DNA of 64,000 nt from Flavobacterium difficile (GCF_011392115.1 NZ_JAAJBT010000004.1:1-64000), one strand, 5' to 3'; numbered from the stretch's first letter, positions 16,159 through 25,775 are shown. Program-made: numbers and translations. The notes: generated from the sequence alone by a model not told the origin.

Positions 16159-17193
16159 ATGAAATTATTTATACACAAAGTTCTTAACTGGGAATATTGG
16201 CCTTTCGGATTAGTTTATTTTCCGATTTTTTTTCTTTGGATCTATTATTCAATACAGGCTAAAACGATTTTTTTCTTCAATTCTGCCAATCCAAAAATTA
16301 AGAATGGTGGATTTATGAATGAAAGTAAAATTGAAATTTACGACTTAATTCCACAACAATATTATCCAAAAACATTATTTGTAAAGGCAAATACAAGTGT
16401 TACAGAAGTTTTAAAACAATTAGAAATTGCTCAACAAAATTTTCCTTTAATTTTAAAACCTGACATGGGTTTAAGAGGCAATGGTGTAAAAAAAGTTGCG
16501 AATTTAGAGGAATTAAAAGACTATCACGCGAAAGCCGATTTCGATTTTTTAATTCAAGATGTGATTCCTTTTGAAAATGAAGTGGGTATTTTTTATGTAA
16601 AATTACCGAATGAAGCCAAAGGGAAAATTACAGGAATTGTTTCTAAAGAATATTTAATTGTAGAAGGCGATGGAAGCAGTACGATTGAAGAATTAATTAA
16701 AAAAACACCTCGATTTGAATTACAGTTAAAATCCTTACAAAAAGAATATAAAGACAAGTTACTTAAAGTTTTACTTAAAGGAGAAAAAATCAATTTAGTT
16801 CCTTATGGAAACCATGCTCGAGGCGCAAAATTCATAGATTCTAGTCATTTAATTAGTCCAAAATTAACGGATGTCATTGAAACTATTAGCAAAGATATTT
16901 CAGAATTTTACTTTGGACGTTTTGATATTATGTTCAATACTTTTGAAGAATTGGAAAATGGTCAAAATTTTTCTATAGTAGAATTAAACGGAAGTGCCAG
17001 TGAACCTACACATATTTATGATCCCAAACATTCTATCTTTTTTGCCTGGAAAGAGTTAGCACGACATATTACTTATATGTACAAAATTGGAAAATACAAT
17101 AACGATAGAGGTTTCAAATTCTTAAGTTATAAAGAAGGAATGAAAGAATATAAAGCACATAACGAGTGTTTAAACAAAATCGTTTCTATTTAA
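16159..17193 (+). CDS. ATP-grasp protein with N-terminal membrane helix
   Basis: A 344-residue protein with one hydrophobic N-terminal segment (about 15-40: YWPFGLVYFPIFFLWIYYS) and an ATP-grasp ligase domain. FPLILKPDMGLRGNGVKKV is the ATP-binding glycine loop, and FSIVELNGSASEPTHIYDP near residue 280 holds the metal-binding Glu/Asn pair. Flavobacterial relatives are often labelled D-alanine-D-alanine ligase, but the membrane anchor and divergent sequence argue against the true Ddl. The acid and amine substrates are unknown. It starts at the base after the NRDE stop codon. Confidence 0.75.
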   Translation: MKLFIHKVLNWEYWPFGLVYFPIFFLWIYYSIQAKTIFFFNSANPKIKNGGFMNESKIEIYDLIPQQYYPKTLFVKANTSVTEVLKQLEIAQQNFPLILKPDMGLRGNGVKKVANLEELKDYHAKADFDFLIQDVIPFENEVGIFYVKLPNEAKGKITGIVSKEYLIVEGDGSSTIEELIKKTPRFELQLKSLQKEYKDKLLKVLLKGEKINLVPYGNHARGAKFIDSSHLISPKLTDVIETISKDISEFYFGRFDIMFNTFEELENGQNFSIVELNGSASEPTHIYDPKHSIFFAWKELARHITYMYKIGKYNNDRGFKFLSYKEGMKEYKAHNECLNKIVSI

Positions 17194-17195
17194 TT

Positions 17196-17837
17196 TTGGA
17201 TATTTTAAAAAACATATTAGTTGGCTTTGCTGTAAGTTTTATTGGTTCTATTCCTTTGGGTTACTTAAACCTGATTGGTTATCAGATTTATTCGACTACT
17301 AATTTTAACCAATTAAATTTATATTTATGTGGCGTATTAATTGTTGAAGCCGTTGTAATTTATACTACTTTAAAACTTTCTTCAAAATTGGCTCTAAATC
17401 TAAAATGGAAAAATTATATTTCTTTTTTTTCTTTTCTATTTTTGCTCGGAATCGCCATTTTAACTTATAATTCATCATCAAGCGAAACCAATTCCTTAGA
17501 TAAATACAACACGTATTTAAGTCACTCTGCTTTTATTTCTGGTTTACTTTTAAGTTTAATTAACATTGCTCAAGTTCCGTTTTGGATGAGTTGGAATTTA
17601 TATTTGACCAATGAAAAATATATAATTTCTATTGGTATCAAAGGTTTAATTTATGTTTTAGGAACAATTATTGGAACCTATTTCGGAATGGTGGCAATTA
17701 TTTTTTCGATTGAAGCAGCAAAAGATAAAAATTATATTTCTCCTACATTTTTCTCAAAATATATTTGGTTGATTTTCTTTGCTTTAGCAATTTTTCAATT
17801 GTTTCAAATAATAAGAAGTAATCAAAAATCAAAATAA
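17196..17837 (+). CDS. LysE-type membrane exporter
   Basis: A membrane protein of about 213 residues with six hydrophobic segments and the N-terminal pattern GFAVSFIGSIPLGYLNLIG seen in LysE/RhtB-type amino-acid exporters. An ATG at 17166 would give ten more residues but lies 28 nt inside the preceding gene. The TTG at 17196 begins exactly where family members start (xDILKNIL) and follows the previous stop by three bases, so I prefer it. Last gene of the 14981-17837 operon. Substrate unknown. Confidence 0.72.
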   Translation: MDILKNILVGFAVSFIGSIPLGYLNLIGYQIYSTTNFNQLNLYLCGVLIVEAVVIYTTLKLSSKLALNLKWKNYISFFSFLFLLGIAILTYNSSSSETNSLDKYNTYLSHSAFISGLLLSLINIAQVPFWMSWNLYLTNEKYIISIGIKGLIYVLGTIIGTYFGMVAIIFSIEAAKDKNYISPTFFSKYIWLIFFALAIFQLFQIIRSNQKSK

Positions 17838-17881
17838 CTTCTTTTGTAAGCTAACTGACATTCTTTGAAAAAGTTATTTTC

Positions 17882-17889
17882 TAATTTTG
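17882..17889 (+). promoter_or_regulatory. -7 promoter box TAATTTTG
   Basis: Matches TAnnTTTG, 22 nt before the DM13 lipoprotein ATG. A TTG lies 14 nt upstream (17865-17867), shorter than the usual spacing. Confidence 0.5.
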
Positions 17890-17910
17890 GTTAATCTTAA
17901 AATTGAAATT

Positions 17911-18321
17911 ATGAAAAAGTTAGTTTATTTTTCGCTACTCTTGTTTAGTTTTCTTTCTTGTGAAAAGGAAGGTGAATTTACCAAAACAACCACTCAAACC
18001 ATTGATTTAAGTTCGGCCGTTTTATTAAAAACGGGTGTATTTACCACTACATCTGGAATTTCAGGTTCTGGAAGTGTTAAAATTTATGATGACAATACAC
18101 AACGAAAATTGGTTTTAGAAAATTATACTATCGAAAATGGTCCAGATTTAAAAGTATACTTATCTACAACGGATGCACCAACAACTTTTGTGAATTTAGG
18201 AAATCTTAATCCATCAACCATTTATAACATTCCAAGTTCAGTAGATTTGAATGTGTATAAATACGTTTTAATTCATTGTCAACAATACAACCATTTATTT
18301 GCTATTGCACTTCCAAACTAA
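17911..18321 (+). CDS. DM13-domain lipoprotein
   Basis: A 136-residue protein with a lipoprotein signal peptide (MKKLVYFSLLLFSFLSC) and a DM13-like beta domain (ENYTIENGPDLKVYLST, VLIHCQQYNHLFAIALP, with a conserved Cys). DM13 is a domain suggested to bind heme or act in redox chemistry. The frame extends upstream to a GTG-like start at 17887, but the ATG at 17911 starts the lipoprotein signal. It is followed 6 nt later by an outer-membrane protein gene, so both are likely surface components from one transcript. Confidence 0.8.
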   Translation: MKKLVYFSLLLFSFLSCEKEGEFTKTTTQTIDLSSAVLLKTGVFTTTSGISGSGSVKIYDDNTQRKLVLENYTIENGPDLKVYLSTTDAPTTFVNLGNLNPSTIYNIPSSVDLNVYKYVLIHCQQYNHLFAIALPN

Positions 18322-18326
18322 AGTAT

Positions 18327-19223
18327 ATGAAAAAAATAGTTTTAAGTTTTACGTTACTAATCACATCTTACAGTTTTAGTCAAGGTTGTAGTGATGCCGG
18401 AATTTGTTCGGTTGGAAATGGATTTTCTAACCCAATAGACAGTTTAAAAAATCAACTTGAAATAGGTAATGTTTTTGGAAAAGGAGTAGAGGATGTCGTT
18501 TACATTTCGCCATATATTTCTTATACACGAGTTTTTACTAATCATTTTTCTTTAACTACTAAAGTTACTTTTTCTCAAGCTTCTGGAAGTTTTGGTACAA
18601 GAGGCAATATTGGTGATGCTTTTCTAATAGGAAATTATAAATTTACCGAGAAAAACAACAAACAATGGAGTGCGCTTTTAGGTATTAAAATTCCGTTTAC
18701 AGGAAGTAATGATAAAATTAATAATTTCTCAATTCCGTTAGATTATCAGTCAAGTTTAGGAACTTATGATTTGTTTTTGGGAGCCGATTTTAAATATAAA
18801 AAATGGAATTTCAATTCGGCAATTCAAATTCCGGTTATCAATGCCAATGGAAATTCATATTTTGATGAATTTTCTGCTTCCAACGATTTTCCAACCACCA
18901 ATTTATTTGAAAGAAAATCGGATGCCTTATTCAGAAGTATGTATACATTTCAATCAAAAAGCAAAAAGTTTACGTATAAACCCAATTTATTGTTCATTTA
19001 CCATCTAGGCAATGATACTTTTGAAGATACATTTGGAGTTAGAAAAGAAATTCCAAATTCTGAAGGATTAACTATTAATGCCAATTATATCACGAATTAT
19101 AAATTCAACGACAAGAACAGTATTGAAGTTTCATTAGCATTTCCAATTCTTTACAGAGCAATTCGTCCTGATGGTTTAACTCGTTCTTTAACTTTAGGAA
19201 TTAATTATAGATATAATTTTTAA
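18327..19223 (+). CDS. Outer-membrane beta-barrel protein
   Basis: A 298-residue protein with a signal peptide (cleavage after SYSFSQ), then CSDAGICSVGNGF with two Cys, alternating beta strands, and a C-terminal strand ending in Phe (LTLGINYRYNF), which is the usual signal for barrel insertion. It resembles transporter-type barrels annotated as hypothetical in flavobacteria. It is co-transcribed with the DM13 lipoprotein before it and the DoxX-like gene after it (8-nt gaps or less). Start at 18327 chosen because the signal peptide begins there. Function unknown. Confidence 0.75.
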   Translation: MKKIVLSFTLLITSYSFSQGCSDAGICSVGNGFSNPIDSLKNQLEIGNVFGKGVEDVVYISPYISYTRVFTNHFSLTTKVTFSQASGSFGTRGNIGDAFLIGNYKFTEKNNKQWSALLGIKIPFTGSNDKINNFSIPLDYQSSLGTYDLFLGADFKYKKWNFNSAIQIPVINANGNSYFDEFSASNDFPTTNLFERKSDALFRSMYTFQSKSKKFTYKPNLLFIYHLGNDTFEDTFGVRKEIPNSEGLTINANYITNYKFNDKNSIEVSLAFPILYRAIRPDGLTRSLTLGINYRYNF

Positions 19224-19230
19224 TTTTTTG

Positions 19231-19608
19231 ATGAAAAACTATTTTCTCTTAGTTGTAAAGTGGATTATAGCAATTATTTTACTTCAAACTTTGTATTTTA
19301 AATTTTCTGGAAGTCCAGAATCAGTTTATATTTTTAAAAAATTAGGCGTTGAACCATATGGTAGAATTGGTTCTGGTATTATAGAATTAGCAGCTTCTAT
19401 TTTACTTTTTATAAATAAAACAAAATTTTTTGGAGCTATTATTAGCGCTTCAACTATGTTAGGTGCTATTTGTACTCATATTTTTATTATTGGAATAGAA
19501 GTCATGAACGATAATGGTACTTTATTCATTCTTGCACTTATAACTTTTATCTTAAGTTTATTTTTAATTTATACCTATGGGTTGATAGAAAAACACATTG
19601 AGGATTAA
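19231..19608 (+). CDS. DoxX-like inner-membrane protein
   Basis: A 125-residue protein with four hydrophobic helices. GVEPYGRIGSGIIELAASILL resembles the central segment of DoxX/DoxD-family proteins. The frame opens one codon earlier with TTG, but the ATG at 19231 is preferred. It completes the DM13-barrel-DoxX cluster, which may serve surface redox or respiratory functions (inference). Confidence 0.72.
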   Translation: MKNYFLLVVKWIIAIILLQTLYFKFSGSPESVYIFKKLGVEPYGRIGSGIIELAASILLFINKTKFFGAIISASTMLGAICTHIFIIGIEVMNDNGTLFILALITFILSLFLIYTYGLIEKHIED

Positions 19609-19776
19609 CTAAAATAATATTATAGCATACATTTTAAATTATTATTTTTTACTTGTTAATTGAAAATTATCATAAATAGGCTTAAATACGATGCAAATTC
19701 AACTAGTTTTTTGTTTTAATATGGATTAAAATTATATTTTTAAATAATTTAGTTATCACAAACAAGCTTTTTAAGA

Positions 19777-22134
19777 CTAAACTGTGCTTGTTTTGGTTAG
19801 TTCCATTATTTTAATTAATAAATCATCCTTCTTTACAGGTTTTGTCATGTAGAAATTCATACCCAATTCTATAGTTTTTTTTCTTGCTGTATCAGTTGTG
19901 TCAGCTGTTATTGCAATAATTGGTGTTGCTTTTTTATCAACTCCACAAGTCCCATTTCTGATGGCTTTTGTTGCTTCGTATCCATCCATAACTGGCATTT
20001 GTAAATCCATCAATATAATATCAAATTTCATTTCTTTGAGAATTTCTAGCGCTTCATGTCCATTATTGGCAATTTTTAATTTTATATTTTCATAGCTTTT
20101 AAAAAACATTTTTAAAACCATTTGATTCATAACATTGTCTTCAACAATTAAAATGGATTTTTTTAAAAAACTAAAATTTGATAAAGAAAATGGAGAGATG
20201 TTCTTCTTTTTCGAAATGGGTAATTGTATTGTGATACTAAATTTACTTCCTTTTTTAACTTCAGTTTGTATAGAAATGGAACCGTTATATTTTTGAACAA
20301 TTTTTTGAACAATATATAACCCTAATCCCAAACCTCCATATCGTCTTTTATCAGTGGCATGTTCTTGACTAAACGATTCAAAAATTGTGTCATAATTTTT
20401 TTTGTCCATTCCGATGCCAGTATCAGATACAATTATTTTTATAGTAGCTTTATTTTTAATTTGTTCTACGAGTTTTAACTGAAAATTTATTTCGCCATAG
20501 TTAGTAAATTTTAAAGCGTTTAAAAGTAAATTATTAAATACTTGCTCAATTCTATTAGCATCTGCTAGAACTAATTCTGGAATTTTCTGATCAAAATGAT
20601 ATAAAAATTTTAACCCTTTTTCGGAAGATTTTAAAGTATAATATTTGGCAATTGTATCAGAAATATTTTTTATGTTTATACTGGTAGTGTCAAAATCGAA
20701 TTCATTATTATCAATTTTTGAAAAATCTAAGATGTCGTTAATAGAACAGAGTAAGTTTTGTGAAGATAGCTTGATTACATCACATTTTTCTTGTATTTCC
20801 TGTGGATTGTTTTCATGTGGAATCATCTCTGTAACATTCATAATCGTATTTAGAGGCGTGCGTAATTCATGACTAATATTAGACAAAAAGTGCGACTTTA
20901 ATCGACTAATTTCTTCAGATTTTAGCAAAGCAATTTTTTGGGATTTAATTGTTTCGTCTTTCAAATCTCCAATTAATTTAGCCATAGTTAAAGAATAGAA
21001 AATTGTTTCTAAACAAGTTCCAAATTTAGACCCATTTTCAGTAATAAAATTACAAGGTAAAATACCAAAGTTTTTTAAAATAAAAATGACAAAACCAGCT
21101 ATTAAAAATAAAATTCCAATTGTAAAAAAAGGGAATACAACTTTTGTGGTTAAATAAATTTCAATTAAAGCACATAAGATTAAAAAGAAAAATAATAGTC
21201 CTAAAGAATTAATTAATGGATATCCAAAACTATTTACTGAAGGATTATGTAATAAAAATGAAAAAAAAGCAATAATTAAAATGAAATACATTATCCCAAA
21301 ATAACTGGCAATTTTACTTTTAACTTTTTTAATACTGATATATTTTTCAAAATATTTTCCTAGAAAAAAAAGAGTCAACACAGCGAAAACTAACACCGAA
21401 TTTTTAGAAATCCAATTGGCATTAGGAAAAATGAATTCATAAAAATAGCCATCTAATGAAAATTGTAATAAACCAACAGCTATAACATACAAACTGTAAT
21501 AAAAAAACACACTTTCTTTTGTAGTGTAATAAAAAAAGAAATAAAGAACACTAGTTATGGCTAAAATTCCATAAAATAACCCGAAAATAATTTGTTCAAT
21601 AGAATAGTTTTGTATGAAGTTTATATTAGATCTTAGTTGAAGTGGAATGTTTATTACTTCACCGTCACTTTTAAAGTGTAGGTAATAATCAAATTTAGCA
21701 TGGGGTGGTAAATGTATATCGAAAAGAATCTTTCTATTCTGAATACTACGTTCAGAAAAAGGTATGGCGTCACCACTTTTTTGGTAATAATAAATTTTAT
21801 CTTTATTTAAGGTATAAAATTCTGCAAAATCGAGTATTGGTCGGGCAGTTTCTAAAAAATAATTTTGAACGTGATTTGTAGGATTTTCTAAGGTAAACTT
21901 AACCCAAAAATGATTAGTGGTAAAACCTAAATCTTGACTTTCATTTGTAAGTTCTTTAAAGCTTGAGTTGGGTAGTCGACTTACTTGAAATACACTTAAA
22001 TTTGAGTCGGAAGCGTTGTGAATTTTCGCAATTGTATGAAGTGATTTTTTTTGTAGCGGTTCATTAATTTTCAATATAGTATTACTATGACACACAATAG
22101 AAAATAAACAAAATTTTAACGCTTTAAACCACAT
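19777..22134 (-). CDS. 7TMR-DISM hybrid histidine kinase (copy 1)
   Basis: A 785-residue sensor. Residues 1-175 form a periplasmic 7TMR-DISM extracellular domain (DLGFTTNHFWVKFTLEN, YFLETARP, SDGEVINIP). Residues 175-390 are seven membrane helices. HisKA has His422 in FLSNISHELRTPL, HATPase has NNLLLNALKF, DTGIGM and YGGLGLGLYI, and a C-terminal receiver (about 655-785) has phospho-acceptor D710 in LMDLQMPVMDGYEAT. All catalytic positions are present. No output regulator is adjacent. It is a close paralogue of the kinase at 22775-25117, transcribed in the same direction, with 640 nt between them. Confidence 0.93.
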   Translation of the reverse strand: MWFKALKFCLFSIVCHSNTILKINEPLQKKSLHTIAKIHNASDSNLSVFQVSRLPNSSFKELTNESQDLGFTTNHFWVKFTLENPTNHVQNYFLETARPILDFAEFYTLNKDKIYYYQKSGDAIPFSERSIQNRKILFDIHLPPHAKFDYYLHFKSDGEVINIPLQLRSNINFIQNYSIEQIIFGLFYGILAITSVLYFFFYYTTKESVFFYYSLYVIAVGLLQFSLDGYFYEFIFPNANWISKNSVLVFAVLTLFFLGKYFEKYISIKKVKSKIASYFGIMYFILIIAFFSFLLHNPSVNSFGYPLINSLGLLFFFLILCALIEIYLTTKVVFPFFTIGILFLIAGFVIFILKNFGILPCNFITENGSKFGTCLETIFYSLTMAKLIGDLKDETIKSQKIALLKSEEISRLKSHFLSNISHELRTPLNTIMNVTEMIPHENNPQEIQEKCDVIKLSSQNLLCSINDILDFSKIDNNEFDFDTTSINIKNISDTIAKYYTLKSSEKGLKFLYHFDQKIPELVLADANRIEQVFNNLLLNALKFTNYGEINFQLKLVEQIKNKATIKIIVSDTGIGMDKKNYDTIFESFSQEHATDKRRYGGLGLGLYIVQKIVQKYNGSISIQTEVKKGSKFSITIQLPISKKKNISPFSLSNFSFLKKSILIVEDNVMNQMVLKMFFKSYENIKLKIANNGHEALEILKEMKFDIILMDLQMPVMDGYEATKAIRNGTCGVDKKATPIIAITADTTDTARKKTIELGMNFYMTKPVKKDDLLIKIMELTKTSTV

Positions 22135-22774
22135 AAATATATAAATTTTTGTAATATTAGGGTAATATTATTGTAAAAACATTATAAAATTACAAATAAT
22201 ATAATTGATGCGCAATGTATTTTATAATAATTTCAGTAAAATTAATTTGAAATAAAACTCTTTAAGTTGTATGAATTGATTTCAAAAGGATTCTTAATCA
22301 CTTAAAAAAGACAATTTGAATTTGGTATGGTATTGAAATAGAAGTAATTTTTAATAAAATCAATATTTAATTTTACATTGAAACATTTCATCAGTTATAC
22401 TTTTGTAAAATAAAATCATACGTATAACTTCCTAGCGGCAATAGGTTACCAGTTATTCTTTTTCTGTTTAAATCAATGGAATAGTAGGTGCAAACGATAT
22501 AGCACTTTAATCATCAAAGATTTGGAATTTAATCTTAGCTATTAATTTATGGATTTGAAAGAAAAAATTATAGTGAAATTAAAACAAAATAGAATTTGAC
22601 ATGAAAAGATTTTAAATTATTGTTTTATGATTTTCATAAAGAAATCTAATGAAACATCGACAAAAACACCTTAAACTTTGCAAGTGTTTATTTATTTGAA
22701 ATTGGTTAAAACTAAAAAAAACTTAAAATAATTTTGTTTTGAATGATTAGCTCAAATCTGATAAAAGAAAGATT
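22135..22774. other. Gene-free interval between the two hybrid kinases
   Basis: No reading frame with a family-like protein occurs on either strand over 640 nt, unusual for this compact segment. It contains a complete consensus promoter on the plus strand (22378-22405) and, just downstream, an imperfect hairpin (22425-22455) with the GC-rich loop region CCTAGCGGCAATAGG, standing out from the AT-rich background. The upstream region of copy 1 kinase (minus strand) must also lie here. I see no recognisable known RNA family. Confidence 0.5.
22378..22405 (+). promoter_or_regulatory. Orphan consensus promoter TTG-N17-TACTTTTG
   Basis: TTG (22378-22380), a spacer of exactly 17 nt and TACTTTTG (22398-22405) match the full Flavobacterium sigma-A consensus on the plus strand, where no plus-strand gene follows. 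It could drive a small RNA starting near 22410 that contains the hairpin at 22425-22455. Confidence 0.5.
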
Positions 22775-25117
22775 TTATTTTTTGGTCAGTTCATTGATTT
22801 TATCATACAAAGACTTCTTATCTACTGGCTTGGTCATGTAATAATTCATTCCAATCGACTTTACTTTTTCTTTTGTTGGTTCAGTTACATCTGCAGTAAT
22901 AGCTATAATTGGAGTGTTACTTTTTTCTTGTCCACAAAGACCACTTCTAATTGCAATTGTAGCTTCATAGCCATCCATTACTGGCATTTGTAAATCCATC
23001 AATACAATGTCAAAATGATTGTTTTTTAATAAATCTAGAGCTTCTTGTCCGTTATTAGCAATTTCGAAAGTTGCATTTTGCCAGTTTTTGAATATCATTT
23101 TTAAAACCATTTGATTCATCTTATTATCTTCAACAATCAAAATTTTTTGTTTGTTTGAATCTATTGGTGTTACATTTTCTATGGCTTTTTTACTCTCTAA
23201 GTAATCTAATTTTAATTGAATTGTACATGAGCTACCTTTTCCAACTTCACTCTCAAAATTTATTTTTCCATTGTACTTATCTACTACATTTTTTACAATA
23301 AATAAACCTAAACCTAATCCTCCGAATTTCCTTTTATCATTGATAGTTTCTTGCGAAAACGAATCGAAAATGGACTCTAATTTTTCCGCATGAATCCCGA
23401 CTCCTGTATCAGATATTTTAAAACGAATTTTTACTTTTTTGTTTGATAATAGTTTCCCTTCAATTGTGAATTTGATACCACCCGATTCTGTAAATTTCAA
23501 TGCATTTTGTAAAAGATTGTTTAAAACTTGTTGCAATCTATTTGTATCTACAACAATCTCTTTAGGAAGCGAAACATCTGAATTAAATTCAAAAGTTAAT
23601 CCTTTTTCTTGAGCTTTTACGGAATAAAGTTTAGCAATTTCAGTAGCTAAATTTAATACATTCGTGGGTTGATTTTCTAAATGGAACTCGTTATTCTCAA
23701 TTTTAGAAAAATCTAGAATGTCATTAACGGCACTTAATAAATTTTGCGACGAATATTTAATTAATTCACTTTTTTCCTGAACAGTTGTTATCTCTTTCTC
23801 TTGGGTTAGTAATGCAGAAACATTTAAAATGGTATTTAAAGGTGTACGTAATTCGTGACTAATATTGGATAGGAAATGCGATTTTAATTCATTCATTTCC
23901 CTTGATTTTTTTAATGCAATTTCTTGCGATTTAATTTTATCTTCTTTTAAATCGCCAATCAAATTAGCCATGGTTAATGAATAAAACACAACCTCTAAAC
24001 CTGTTCCAAATTTTGAACCATTTTCAGTAATAAAATTGATAGGTAGAATGCTGAAATTTTTAAGAATAAAAACGACAAAACCTATAATTAAAAAGGACAA
24101 TCCTATTGAAAAAAGAAAAAAGGACTTTTTAGTTTTTATATAAACATTTACCAAAGAATAGATTATTAAGACCAACAATATTAATCCTAAAAGATTCATA
24201 ATTGGATAACAATGGTTAAAAAAGTCTGGTAAAAAAAGTATGGTTAAAAGTAAAAGTATTAATAAACCATATAGCACATAAAAAAATAAGTTAATTGGCG
24301 GTTTGACTTTCTGAATTTTTAAATAATTTTGAGAATAGCTACCTAAGAAAATACCAGAAATTATTGCAAAAATTAAAACAGACTTTTTAGAAAACCAGCT
24401 TGCGTTAGGTTGTATGTACTCATAAAAATAACCATCTAATGAAAATTGTAAAAGTCCTATAAAAACAACATATAAGCTGTAATATAAGAATACTTTTTCC
24501 TTCATGGTGAAATAAAAGAACAAATAGAGTATGGCTGTAATTAATAATATTCCGTAAAAAAAACCAAATACAATTTGTTCAAAAGAAGTATTTTCTATTA
24601 AGTTGGTGTCAGATCTTAAAAGTACAGGAACATTAATCACTTCTCCATCACTTTTCATATGGATGTAGTAGGAGAGTTGTTGGTAAGGTTTTAGTTGAAT
24701 TTTAAAAATAATTTTTCTGTGATGAAAACTTCTTTCAGAAAACGGAATCGCATCACCACTTTTCTGAAAATCTATAACTTTACCGGATTCAATGGAATAC
24801 AATTCAGCATAATCGATAATTGGTCGTGCTGTTTCTAAATAATAATTTGTGGGTTTTGTACTTGTGTTTTTTAGTTTAAAATGCAACCAATAATGATCGT
24901 TGGTAAATCCTAAATCTTGGTTTTCATTTTTTAATTTCTGGAATTGTGCTATGGGTATTTTTACTATTTCATTAATAGTAAGTTTTTTTTGTTTGGCATT
25001 ATAAATATAGGTTGAAGTATGAATAGATTTTTTCTCGAAAGGCACATCAAGGTTTACTTGACCTAACAAAAACTGAACTCCGAATAGTATAAAAAACAAT
25101 AAGAATTTTCTTTTCAT
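22775..25117 (-). CDS. 7TMR-DISM hybrid histidine kinase (copy 2)
   Basis: A 780-residue sensor with signal peptide, periplasmic 7TMR-DISM domain (to about residue 175), seven membrane helices, HisKA with His421 (FLSNISHELRTPL), HATPase (NNLLQNALKF, DTGVGI, FGGLGLGLFI) and a receiver with D708 (LMDLQMPVMDGYEAT). It matches copy 1 along its whole length, and the two diverge most in the membrane region, as expected after a tandem duplication. No dedicated response regulator is adjacent, so phosphotransfer probably goes through the fused receiver to an unlinked partner. Confidence 0.93.
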   Translation of the reverse strand: MKRKFLLFFILFGVQFLLGQVNLDVPFEKKSIHTSTYIYNAKQKKLTINEIVKIPIAQFQKLKNENQDLGFTNDHYWLHFKLKNTSTKPTNYYLETARPIIDYAELYSIESGKVIDFQKSGDAIPFSERSFHHRKIIFKIQLKPYQQLSYYIHMKSDGEVINVPVLLRSDTNLIENTSFEQIVFGFFYGILLITAILYLFFYFTMKEKVFLYYSLYVVFIGLLQFSLDGYFYEYIQPNASWFSKKSVLIFAIISGIFLGSYSQNYLKIQKVKPPINLFFYVLYGLLILLLLTILFLPDFFNHCYPIMNLLGLILLVLIIYSLVNVYIKTKKSFFLFSIGLSFLIIGFVVFILKNFSILPINFITENGSKFGTGLEVVFYSLTMANLIGDLKEDKIKSQEIALKKSREMNELKSHFLSNISHELRTPLNTILNVSALLTQEKEITTVQEKSELIKYSSQNLLSAVNDILDFSKIENNEFHLENQPTNVLNLATEIAKLYSVKAQEKGLTFEFNSDVSLPKEIVVDTNRLQQVLNNLLQNALKFTESGGIKFTIEGKLLSNKKVKIRFKISDTGVGIHAEKLESIFDSFSQETINDKRKFGGLGLGLFIVKNVVDKYNGKINFESEVGKGSSCTIQLKLDYLESKKAIENVTPIDSNKQKILIVEDNKMNQMVLKMIFKNWQNATFEIANNGQEALDLLKNNHFDIVLMDLQMPVMDGYEATIAIRSGLCGQEKSNTPIIAITADVTEPTKEKVKSIGMNYYMTKPVDKKSLYDKINELTKK

Positions 25118-25187
25118 TTCATAAAAATAAAGAAAGAAATTTAAAAATTAAAATTTAATCCAATTATTAACATTTTTGAATAAAAAA

Positions 25188-25775
25188 TTAACGAATACCC
25201 AATTTATCTTTCATTTTTAAAAATAATAATGCTATTGAATACGCATCATCTGCAACTGAATTTCTATTGCTAACGGGCATTTTTAGAATGTTGCTCATTT
25301 CATCTAAAGCATACATTTTGTCATTCGTTTCTAAAATTTTATTTAACATTGCTTCAATGTCAAAAGCTTCATTTCTAATTTTTCCTAATTTTAATTTGCT
25401 TAGTAATTTATTAAGCATCTCAATATCAAAATCGATTCTATGTCCAATTAAAATAGAATTACTAATGTAATTTAAAATAATTTCAACAGATTGACTTTCA
25501 GTAATTTTATCAACTTTACTTACAGTAATAAATTCATTATCTAAACTGGTTTCATTAAAGGCTTTATGTTGAATAAAAATTTCAAAGGAATCTTTTAAAA
25601 TGATTCTGTTATTAATTACAGAAGTGGCAGCTATAGCCATAATTACATCTTTATCGGTGTCTAAACCTGATGTTTCCATGCTAATTACCACATATTTAGT
25701 CGCAGGATTTTTAAAAGAATCGGTATATTTTTTCCAAAATTCAGGATATTCTTTATTAAATATTTTTGAAAGCAT
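25188..25775 (-). CDS. DnaQ-fold exonuclease-like protein, likely inactive
   Basis: A 195-residue protein with the fold of DEDDh 3'-5' exonucleases: Exo I segment VVISMETSGLD, Exo II GHRIDFDIEML, Exo III SVADDAYSIALLF. Two catalytic residues are replaced: the first Asp of the DxE motif is Ser, and the Exo III His is Asn/Ser. Activity as a nuclease is therefore doubtful. The gene starts 8 nt after the cNMP/CBS/DUF294 gene, a pairing seen beside acetate permease and acs genes in many Gram-negative bacteria. Here the pair lies 11 kb from acs. A regulatory rather than nucleolytic role is an inference. Confidence 0.8.
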   Translation of the reverse strand: MLSKIFNKEYPEFWKKYTDSFKNPATKYVVISMETSGLDTDKDVIMAIAATSVINNRIILKDSFEIFIQHKAFNETSLDNEFITVSKVDKITESQSVEIILNYISNSILIGHRIDFDIEMLNKLLSKLKLGKIRNEAFDIEAMLNKILETNDKMYALDEMSNILKMPVSNRNSVADDAYSIALLFLKMKDKLGIR

